Source of the DNA: DATGIQ01 sp035295665
GTDB taxonomy: Bacteria; Planctomycetota; Planctomycetia; Gemmatales; Gemmataceae
Assembly: GCA_035295665.1 (NCBI GenBank)
Contig: DATGIQ010000417.1
Location: 1-5,426 of the forward strand
Length of the DNA: 5,426 bases
Direction: 5' to 3'
Position numbers and translations under genes: made by a program. The notes under the pieces were generated by a model, which was given only the letters and a program-made list of their open reading frames with translations, ran no database searches and had not been told where the DNA came from. Positions 1 to 5,426 of this stretch are shown piece by piece. The stretch's first letter is position 1; every line of letters begins with the position of its first letter.

Positions 1-24
1 CTGGCATCGCGGGGGCAGGACTGA
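1..24 (+). CDS. Possible 3' end of an upstream gene
   Basis: Reading frame 1 gives LASRGQD and then TGA at 22-24, which overlaps the ribosome binding site of the sugar kinase. A gene ending there, 18 bp before the next ATG, would be a typical operon junction. Only seven codons are visible, and the other two forward frames are also open at the window edge, so the gene cannot be identified and may not exist. Confidence 0.22.
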   Translation: MASRGQD

Positions 25-30
25 GGAGGA
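24..30 (+). promoter_or_regulatory. Ribosome binding site of the sugar kinase
   Basis: AGGAGGA is a near-perfect Shine-Dalgarno sequence. It lies 12 nt before the ATG at 43, longer than the usual 5-9 nt. An ATG at 30-32 overlaps it but is out of frame, and no other in-frame start lies between it and base 43, so the site supports ATG 43. Confidence 0.6.
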
Positions 31-42
31 TGGGCGCCGACC

Positions 43-1056
43 ATGTTGCTGCTCCGCAAGCGTGCATATGCCCGGGCCGGCCTGGTCGGGAATCCGTCCG
101 ACGGGTATCACGGCAAAACCATTTCCATCAGCGTTCGCGATTTTCACGCGGAAGTCGTCCTGTATGAGTGGGAGGATGTCGAGCTGATCCTCAGCGATGA
201 GGACCAGAGCCGCTTCCGCTCCGTCCAGGAGCTGGCCCGGGACGTGAAGCTGCACGGCTACTACGGTGGCATTCGCCTGGTCAAGGCGACGGTGAAGAAG
301 TTTGTCGAATTCTGCGAACAACAAGGCTATTCCCTGTCCGATCGAAATTTCTCGCTTCGGTACCACAGTACGATTCCGCGGCAGGTCGGCCTTGCCGGCT
401 CCAGCGCGATCATCGTGGCTACGTTGCGGTGCCTGATCGAGTTCTACCAAGTGGCCATCCCCCTCGAGATTCAGCCCTCCTTGGCGCTGGCAGTGGAGAC
501 CGAGGAGCTGGGCATCGCCGCCGGGTTGCAAGATCGGGTCATTCAAGTCTACGAAGGGCTGGTGTACATGGATTTTGCCCGCGACCGGATGCGGGAGGCG
601 GCCGGCTGTCGCTATGGCGTTTACGAGCGGCTCGATCCGGCGCTGCTGCCGCCCATTTATCTGGCGTACAAGGATGATGTCAGCGAACCGACCGAAGTGT
701 TCCACAATGACATCCGCGCCCGCTACAACCGCGGCGAAGCCAAGGTCGTGGACGCGATGACCAAATTTGCCGGCCTGGCAGCACAAGCCCACGAGGCTCT
801 CGCCATCGGGGACCATGAACGCTTTGGATCGCTCATGAACGAAAACTTTGACACACGGCGATCGATTTACCAGCTGCCAGCCGCCCAAGTGGAAATGGTG
901 GAGGTAGCCCGTCGGGTCGGCGCCAGTGCCAAGTTCGCCGGATCCGGCGGAGCAATCATCGGCAGTTATCGGGACGCAGCCATGTTTGGCGAGCTGCTGG
1001 CTGCGCTGGGCAAGATCCACTGCGTGGTTCTCAGGCCCCAGATCACGGCCCCGTAA
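43..1056 (+). CDS. GHMP-family sugar kinase, glucuronokinase-like
   Basis: A 337-residue protein that should transfer phosphate from ATP to a small sugar-type substrate in the cytoplasm. All GHMP landmarks are visible: an N-terminal substrate motif GLVGNPSDGYHGK (13-25), the Gly/Ser-rich ATP loop IPRQVGLAGSSA (111-122), a probable catalytic Asp in GLQDRV (D164), and the C-terminal motif AKFAGSGGAIIG (296-307). The opening RAYARAGLVGNPSD followed by GKTIS closely resembles, from memory, plant glucuronokinase (RAYARVGLLGNPSD), which makes glucuronic acid 1-phosphate; other uronic acids or hexoses remain possible. The length is usual for the family. The ATG is the first start after an in-frame stop at 22-24 and follows AGGAGGA (24-30) at a rather long 12 nt. 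The family call is firm; the substrate is inferred. Confidence 0.92.
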   Translation: MLLLRKRAYARAGLVGNPSDGYHGKTISISVRDFHAEVVLYEWEDVELILSDEDQSRFRSVQELARDVKLHGYYGGIRLVKATVKKFVEFCEQQGYSLSDRNFSLRYHSTIPRQVGLAGSSAIIVATLRCLIEFYQVAIPLEIQPSLALAVETEELGIAAGLQDRVIQVYEGLVYMDFARDRMREAAGCRYGVYERLDPALLPPIYLAYKDDVSEPTEVFHNDIRARYNRGEAKVVDAMTKFAGLAAQAHEALAIGDHERFGSLMNENFDTRRSIYQLPAAQVEMVEVARRVGASAKFAGSGGAIIGSYRDAAMFGELLAALGKIHCVVLRPQITAP

Positions 1057-1058
1057 TC

Positions 1059-2399
1059 TCAGGTGCCGGTTTCATCCGTCCTGGCTGCCGAGCGGCTACG
1101 AAGAGCAAACACCAACCACAAGGCCAGAGCGGCCGTCACGCAGGTCAACCCGAGAAGCCGCAATACCGGCGGTACCCCCCAGCGGTCCGCAGCCGTTCCG
1201 GCCAGAAACGCGCCCAGTGGGACAGCACCGCTTTGGGTCATGGCCCAGATCGCCATCACGCGGCCACGGTTGTATTCACCGGCGCTCAATTGGATGATGC
1301 TCTGACTGGTGGCCAGAAACAGAATGAGCCCGAAACCAATCAGGCCGCAACAGGCCATGGCAAAGGGCAAGGAGAGCGGCATGGACAGAGCGATCAGACC
1401 GATGCTCACCAGTCCGATGCCGGCCCGAACTACATAGCGGCGTTCCTCTACGGAGCCGAACGTCGCCAGAGTCCAGGCGGCTGCCAAGGCGCCCAGTCCC
1501 GTGCCGCTCAACATCCAACTGTATCCCAATTCGTTAGAGCCGAGGATCCGCGAAAGGGCCGGCAGCAATGTTTGTGATGGCCAGCCGCACAGCGATATCA
1601 CAACCGCCAGCAGCATGAGGAAGGCCAGCTCTCTTCGGCCGGCCACGTAGGCCAACCCTTCCAACAGGCCACGCCAGCCCTTGCTCGGCAAGGCCTGGTG
1701 CACCGATCCCGTGATGTCCATCCGCGCCAACGCCCAGAGCACGGCAGCATAGCTCAGTGCATTGGCAAAGAAGCAGGCTTCGGGAGCCAGCCAGCGCATA
1801 AGGAAACCGCTGACGGCCGGACCGACTACACGGGCCACATTGAACAGAAGAGAATTCAATGCCACGGCGTTCATCAGGTCCTCACGGCCGGCCATGTCCA
1901 TCACGAAGGCTAACCGTGCCGGCAGATCCATTGCCTGGACCAAACCGCTGGCGGCCGTGACGAGCAGCAATTGCCAGGGAGTGACGACATCGGCGAAGGT
2001 GAGACCGGCGAGCAAGAGCGCCAGTAACAGGAACGCACTCTGCGTGACAAAGATCAGGGAACGCTTCGGCCAGCGGTCAGCCAGCGCTCCTCCCCAGGCA
2101 CCGAAGAAGAAGGTCGGCAGAATCTGCGCAGCGTTCACCAGCGCGGCCCATTTGGATTCTCCGGTGAGGCGAAACGCCAGCCAGACCAGGGCCGCGTTTT
2201 GCATCCAGGTTCCCGTGAGGGAAACCATTTGCCCAAAAAAGTACAGTCGGTAATTGCGGTGCCGCAGGGAGCGAAAGGTTGTTGCCAACCCACTGTATGT
2301 CCGGGCGGCAGCGGCAGGAGGACTCGATTCCTTCGCCGGCGAGTCGGGTCCCGGTGGGGTGCCTTCGGAATTGGCCGCGGTCGTTCCATCCGGGGACAT
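1059..2399 (-). CDS. MFS exporter (EntS / MFS_3-like)
   Basis: A 446-residue major facilitator superfamily protein of the inner membrane, most like the 12-helix drug or siderophore exporters grouped with EntS (MFS_3, 'transmembrane secretion effector'). The conserved part opens with TFRSLRHRNYRLYFFGQ (41-57) and the first helix. A motif A loop, GGALADRWPKR (103-113), lies between helices 2 and 3, FNVARVVGPAVSGF (186-199) resembles motif C in the middle, and a second motif A-like loop, GTAADRWG (401-408), lies in the C-terminal half. Hydrophobic segments continue to about 433. The first 40 residues are a Pro/Ala/Ser/Gly-rich, apparently disordered extension. The ATG has no clear Shine-Dalgarno, but no ATG or GTG alternative occurs before the first helix. 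It starts 52 bp after serS and probably shares its transcript. The substrate cannot be told; solute/proton antiport is inferred from the family. Confidence 0.9.
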   Translation of the reverse strand: MSPDGTTAANSEGTPPGPDSPAKESSPPAAAARTYSGLATTFRSLRHRNYRLYFFGQMVSLTGTWMQNAALVWLAFRLTGESKWAALVNAAQILPTFFFGAWGGALADRWPKRSLIFVTQSAFLLLALLLAGLTFADVVTPWQLLLVTAASGLVQAMDLPARLAFVMDMAGREDLMNAVALNSLLFNVARVVGPAVSGFLMRWLAPEACFFANALSYAAVLWALARMDITGSVHQALPSKGWRGLLEGLAYVAGRRELAFLMLLAVVISLCGWPSQTLLPALSRILGSNELGYSWMLSGTGLGALAAAWTLATFGSVEERRYVVRAGIGLVSIGLIALSMPLSLPFAMACCGLIGFGLILFLATSQSIIQLSAGEYNRGRVMAIWAMTQSGAVPLGAFLAGTAADRWGVPPVLRLLGLTCVTAALALWLVFALRSRSAARTDETGT

Positions 2400-2451
2400 G
2401 AGCTTAGCGTAGCTTCGTCGGCAATCGGGTCAAGAGCGAATGGAGAAGCCG

Positions 2452-3741
2452 TTAGCGCTTGCCGCGCGGTCCGATCTGATCCTTGCCCACCCAGCCACGC
2501 AGCAGTTTGGGGACGATAACGGAACCGTCGGCCTGTTGATAATTCTCCAGGATCGCAAGCAGGGCGCGGGAGACAGCCACGGCTGTGCCGTTGAGCGTGT
2601 GGACAAACCGCGTCCCTTTTTGGCCCGGTACTTTGTAGCGGATGTTGAGCCGCCGGGCCTGGTAATCGGTGCAGTTGGACGTGCTCGTCACTTCCCCATA
2701 CTCGCCCTCTTCCCCGCGTCCAGGCATCCATGCTTCGAGATCGAACTTGCGATAGGCCGGGCCGCCCAAATCACCCGTGCAGGTGTCAATCACCTGGTAC
2801 GGCAATTCGAGGCCTTGGAAAACCTTCTCCTCCACGCGCAGCAATTCGTCGTGGATTGCTTCGCTTTGGTCCGGCGCACAGAAGGAAAACATTTCGACCT
2901 TGGTGAATTGATGGACCCGGTAGATGCCGCGGGTATCGCGTCCTGGAGCCCCTGCCTCGGTGCGAAAGCAGTGTGACAGGCCGACATACTTGATCGGCAG
3001 CTGAAGTTCATCGAAGATTTGATCCCGGTGCATGCCGCCCAATGTAATCTCCGCCGTGGCAATCAGGCACAGATCCGTGTTTTCCAGGCTGTAAATCTGG
3101 GTTTCCGGGCCGCGCGGAATGAAGCCGATCCCTTCGAGCACGTCGTTCCGGGCCACGTCTGGCGTGATGATCGGCGTGTATCCTTCGGCGATGAGCATTC
3201 CCATCGCATACTGAACCAGGGCCAGTTCCAGCAGGACCGCTTCATTCTTGAGGAAATAGAACTTCTGCCCGGCCACGCGGGCCCCGGCTTCGAAATCGAT
3301 CAGGTCGAGCGCTTCGCCCAAGGCGACGTGGTCCTTGACGGGAAACCCAAACTGGCGGCGTTCGCCCCACCGGCGGAGCACCCGGTTGTCCTCGGCTGTC
3401 GTGCCGACCGGGGCGTCAGGGTGCGACATGTTGGGGATGGTCAGCAAGACGGCCCGCAGATCGGCTTCAACCTGTTTCAGGCGGTTCTCCAGACCGGCCA
3501 CTTGCTCCCGCAAGGCTCGTCCATCCTGAATCAACGTCTGTTTCTTGGCCGGATCCTTTTCTTTGGGAATCAGCTTGGAGAGCTCATTTTGCCGTTGCTG
3601 GAGGAGCTGGGTTTCCTGCACCAGTTGTTTGCGCTCTTCATCGAGCTGGACAACTCGATTAATATCCACCTGCACGTTGCGATTGCGGCAGTTGGTTCGG
3701 ACGGCGTCTAGATTGTCGCGGATGAAGGCGGCGTCCAGCAT
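2452..3741 (-). CDS. serS: Seryl-tRNA synthetase
   Basis: A 429-residue class II aminoacyl-tRNA synthetase that activates serine with ATP and charges tRNA-Ser (and tRNA-Sec where present). Residues 30-100 form the Leu/Gln/Glu-rich antiparallel coiled-coil arm that grips the long variable arm of tRNA-Ser, ending at TIPNMSHPDAPVG. The catalytic domain shows the serine-binding TAE (229-231), motif 2 beginning FRTEAGAPGRDTRG (259-272) with HQFTKVEMF after it, EVTSTSNCTDYQARR (350-364), and motif 3 TLNGTAVAVSRALLAILENY (382-401). The length is normal and all core residues appear intact. The start MLDAAFIRDN matches the usual MLDxxxIR opening; the Shine-Dalgarno (ACGGA, about 10 nt upstream) is weak. 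It lies 70 bp after gltA. The TAE is set in LIATAEITLGG where LIPTAEVPLTN is more usual; together with SNCTDYQARR this suggests a planctomycete-type enzyme (inference). Confidence 0.98.
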   Translation of the reverse strand: MLDAAFIRDNLDAVRTNCRNRNVQVDINRVVQLDEERKQLVQETQLLQQRQNELSKLIPKEKDPAKKQTLIQDGRALREQVAGLENRLKQVEADLRAVLLTIPNMSHPDAPVGTTAEDNRVLRRWGERRQFGFPVKDHVALGEALDLIDFEAGARVAGQKFYFLKNEAVLLELALVQYAMGMLIAEGYTPIITPDVARNDVLEGIGFIPRGPETQIYSLENTDLCLIATAEITLGGMHRDQIFDELQLPIKYVGLSHCFRTEAGAPGRDTRGIYRVHQFTKVEMFSFCAPDQSEAIHDELLRVEEKVFQGLELPYQVIDTCTGDLGGPAYRKFDLEAWMPGRGEEGEYGEVTSTSNCTDYQARRLNIRYKVPGQKGTRFVHTLNGTAVAVSRALLAILENYQQADGSVIVPKLLRGWVGKDQIGPRGKR

Positions 3742-3811
3742 GATGGCTATCCGTCAAGGCCCAAGGTTTGCTTCGTGTTACAGGACCGGTCGCACAGCCG
3801 CCGCCCATGGC

Positions 3812-4951
3812 TCACGGCCGCTTTTCCAACGGCACATAGGGCACATCATGCTTGCCCACGTAAACCTGCTCCGGCCGAAAGATGCGGTTATTCTGGAGCT
3901 GTTCGAGCCAATGGGACAGCCAACCGGCCACGCGGGCCACGGCGAAGATCGGGGTGAACAGATCACGCGGAATGCCCAGCGCCGTGTAGACAATGCCGGA
4001 ATAGAAATCGACGTTGGGATAGATTCCCTTGGGACCCAAGATCCCGGCCGCGACACGTTCGAGCTCCACCGCCATCTCGTAAAGCTTGGGCCGGTTGGTC
4101 TCGGCAAACACATGCTCGGCCAATTCCTGGAGGACGGTTGCGCGCGGGTCCTTCACTTTGTACACCCGGTGCCCAAACCCCATAATCTTCTTCTTGCCGG
4201 ATACGGCGTCTTCCAGCCAGGGACGGACGTTCTCAATCGAGCCGATCTCGTCCAGCATGTCCAGAACTTCTTCATTGGCTCCGCCGTGCAGCGGACCGGT
4301 CAAGGTGCCGATGGCCGAGCTGATGACTGTATACGGATTCGCCAGCGTCGAAGCCGTCACCCGACCGCTGAAGGTCGACGCATTCATCGTATGTTCGGCG
4401 TGCAGTATCAGGCAGGCATCCAGCACTTTGCGCACCGCTGGTGATGGCTCCCGCTCGAACAGCATCCAGTAAAGATTGGCCGCATGATCGAGATCGTCGC
4501 GGGGAGTGATTGCTTCATCGCCGAAACGGAGGCGGTGGAACGCGGCGACGACCGTCGGCAGCTTGCCAATGAGGCGGATCACCGCTTCCCAGTTGTTCTG
4601 TGCGTTGGAGACGTCCCGGGAAGGATAAAACATCCCCATCGCCGCCACCGATGCCTGCAAAGCATCCATCGGGTGGCCGGTCTCCGGCAAGCATTTGATC
4701 AGATCCTTGAGCTTGTACTTGATGCGGCGGTGGTGGCGAAGCTGGTCATCGAAGCTAGCCAATTCGCGCTGCGTGGGCAGGGATCCCCTCAGGAGCAGCC
4801 AGCACGTTTCCTCAAAACAACTCTCGCGGGCCAACAGCTCGACGGCGACTCCGCGATACTCCAATCGAGCCCGTTTCCCATCGATGAAACTGATGGCCGA
4901 CTCCGCGACCGGGACATCGGCAAGACCAGGCCGTAACTCCAGCTCACTCAT
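3812..4951 (-). CDS. gltA: Citrate synthase, short dimeric type
   Basis: A 379-residue citrate synthase that condenses acetyl-CoA with oxaloacetate to citrate, the entry step of the TCA cycle, in the cytoplasm. The catalytic triad is present: H222 in GPLHGGANE, H261 in GFGHRVYK and D315 in PNVDFYSG. HAEHTMNAST (184-193) supplies the substrate His H187, and R270 and R340 fit the oxaloacetate-binding arginines. The opening LEYRGVAVELLARESCFEE (30-48) and the lack of the N-terminal extension of the E. coli hexameric enzyme (about 427 aa) place it with the short dimeric type of Gram-positive bacteria and archaea. The frame stays open to an ATG at 5026, but that codon overlaps a likely -35 box; ATG 4951 has GGGGGAA just upstream and gives the expected MSELELRPGL start. 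2-methylcitrate synthase is an alternative, but no prp genes are nearby. Confidence 0.96.
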   Translation of the reverse strand: MSELELRPGLADVPVAESAISFIDGKRARLEYRGVAVELLARESCFEETCWLLLRGSLPTQRELASFDDQLRHHRRIKYKLKDLIKCLPETGHPMDALQASVAAMGMFYPSRDVSNAQNNWEAVIRLIGKLPTVVAAFHRLRFGDEAITPRDDLDHAANLYWMLFEREPSPAVRKVLDACLILHAEHTMNASTFSGRVTASTLANPYTVISSAIGTLTGPLHGGANEEVLDMLDEIGSIENVRPWLEDAVSGKKKIMGFGHRVYKVKDPRATVLQELAEHVFAETNRPKLYEMAVELERVAAGILGPKGIYPNVDFYSGIVYTALGIPRDLFTPIFAVARVAGWLSHWLEQLQNNRIFRPEQVYVGKHDVPYVPLEKRP

Positions 4952-4953
4952 GA

Positions 4954-4960
4954 TTCCCCC
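4954..4960 (-). promoter_or_regulatory. Ribosome binding site that sets the gltA start
   Basis: On the minus strand GGGGGAA precedes ATG 4951 by 2 nt (the GGGGGA core by 3 nt). It is purine-rich and close to the start, though not a perfect AGGAGG. The in-frame upstream starts at 5026 and 4975 have no comparable site, which supports ATG 4951. Confidence 0.5.
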
Positions 4961-4997
4961 ACAGCGAACGAACATATTTCTCGCGATGACAGAGCCT

Positions 4998-5026
4998 ATT
5001 ATGCAGGGAACCGGGCGGAAGGGCAA
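4998..5026 (-). promoter_or_regulatory. Sigma70-like promoter of gltA
   Basis: On the minus strand the -35 box TTGCCC (5026-5021, 4 of 6 matches to TTGACA) and the -10 box CATAAT (5003-4998, 5 of 6 matches to TATAAT) are exactly 17 bp apart. Transcription would begin near 4990 and leave a leader of about 40 nt before ATG 4951. It lies in the 84-bp spacer after the LUD gene, where a gltA promoter is expected. It may also serve serS and the MFS gene. It was found by eye; no transcription data support it. Confidence 0.45.
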
Positions 5027-5035
5027 ATGATCGGC

Positions 5036-5426
5036 TCACCCATCGATCAAGAATACGTGGACATCGCCCGGTCCGTGCACTCCCGTGACCAGTCGCAGCT
5101 CAATATCGCCGGTCTTGCTGGGGCCCGTGATCAGTGTCAAACAAGACGGCAAGCGTGGGATTCCGCTCGGCGCTTGGTTTTCGAAGAGGTCGAAGAGGTC
5201 GGGCACCAGGTGCGCCCGCTCTGCCACGACCACGTGCACCGGCGGCAGCAGACTGACCGAACGGGGCTCATCCGGGCGGGCCCGCAGCACGATCGTTCCC
5301 GTCTCCGCAATCAAGAAGTCGGGCACGGAGATCCCCAGGTCGGACGCAAACAGCGGATCGCGGCAGGATTCACGAGCAAGCGTTTCCACAGCGATGATCT
5401 CGACCCCGGCTGTGCGGAGTCGCCCA
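5036..5426 (-). CDS. lutC: LutC/YkgG-like LUD-domain protein, C-terminal part
   Basis: The last 129 residues of a LUD-domain protein; the N-terminus lies beyond the right window edge. The frame is open through to base 5426 (GRLRTAGVEIIA precedes the GTG at 5389), so that GTG is an internal Val and not the start. The LutC signatures appear in order: FLIAETGTIVL, then SVSLLPPVHVVV, then LVPDLFDLF, then LITGPSKTGDIELRLVTGVHGPG near the end. LutC is the small subunit of the LutABC system, which oxidises L-lactate to pyruvate with LutA (Cys-rich, CCG domains) and LutB (Fe-S). Those partners would be expected further upstream but are not visible. The gene ends 84 bp before gltA on the same strand, a sensible metabolic neighbour. 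The LUD family is sure; the exact LutC role is likely but depends on the missing neighbours. Confidence 0.85.
   Translation of the reverse strand, partial: GRLRTAGVEIIAVETLARESCRDPLFASDLGISVPDFLIAETGTIVLRARPDEPRSVSLLPPVHVVVAERAHLVPDLFDLFENQAPSGIPRLPSCLTLITGPSKTGDIELRLVTGVHGPGDVHVFLIDG
5181..5201 (-). repeat. 9-bp tandem repeat inside the LUD gene
   Basis: Two perfect copies of TCGAAGAGG (plus strand) followed by TCG lie in tandem. On the coding strand they give an in-frame duplicated triplet, DLFDLFEN, in a variable surface stretch after LVP. The reading frame is kept. It is either a small slippage duplication or chance. Confidence 0.5.

Noticed and set aside
1030..1056. GGCCCC...GGCCCC near the kinase stop as a terminator stem
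   Set aside because: The two copies are direct repeats; only GGCC can pair, and no T-run follows on either strand.
2403..2433. Promoter-like TTGACC with TACGCT 16 bp downstream, minus strand, before the MFS gene
   Set aside because: The -10 box matches only 3 of 6 bases and transcription would start almost on the ATG, leaving no leader.
2440..2976. A 178-codon plus-strand open frame opposite the 3' half of serS
   Set aside because: It is an antisense shadow of serS with no recognisable motif.
3019..3711. A 230-codon plus-strand open frame opposite serS
   Set aside because: It lies wholly within a certain gene on the other strand and shows no domain or motif; long shadow frames are expected at this GC content.
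3742..3811. T-box or other riboswitch ahead of serS
   Set aside because: The spacer is only 70 bp. I found no T-box core sequence and no convincing hairpin plus T-run; only a short CCTTG direct repeat is visible.
3545..4444. A 299-codon open frame on the plus strand across the serS-gltA junction
   Set aside because: It lies antisense to two certain genes, resembles no family, is rich in Arg, Ser and Cys from GC-rich antisense codons, and has no ribosome binding site I could see.
5387..5389. GTG as the start of the LUD gene
   Set aside because: The frame continues open upstream to the window edge with sensible LUD-like sequence, and the protein would lack most of the domain if it began here.

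Overview
The window holds five convincing protein genes and no RNA gene, mobile element, CRISPR array or large repeat. It is GC-rich (about 60% by eye) and densely packed, with a chromosomal housekeeping character. The seryl-tRNA synthetase has a start (MLDAAFIRDN...NCRNRN) and a class II core (EVTSTSNCTDYQARR) that, from memory, resemble Planctomycetota enzymes. The GHMP kinase of glucuronokinase type would also fit that phylum. The assignment is an inference at moderate to low confidence and was not tested by any search.

Layout: a GHMP-family sugar kinase (43-1056, +) occupies the left end and probably follows another gene that ends at base 24. It meets, tail to tail with only 2 bp between the stop codons, a four-gene block on the minus strand. 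Read in the direction of transcription, that block is the C-terminal part of a LutC-type LUD-domain protein (5426-5036, cut by the window edge), citrate synthase (4951-3812), seryl-tRNA synthetase (3741-2452) and an MFS exporter (2399-1059). The spacers are 84, 70 and 52 bp. A sigma70-like promoter (TTGCCC, 17 bp, CATAAT) sits in the spacer before citrate synthase and decides its start codon. No comparable promoter was seen before serS or the MFS gene, so these two may be read through from gltA.

How the genes relate: LutC-type proteins belong to L-lactate oxidation to pyruvate, and citrate synthase brings the resulting acetyl-CoA into the TCA cycle, so that pair makes metabolic sense. SerS is a translation enzyme and the MFS protein a membrane exporter of unknown substrate; their grouping looks like ordinary operon packing. 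The sugar kinase on the other strand is probably part of a separate unit.

I looked for an undescribed system and did not find one. The points most worth a second look are the glucuronokinase-like kinase, the unusual SerS core motifs, the promoter and start placement of citrate synthase, and the terminator-poor convergent junction.
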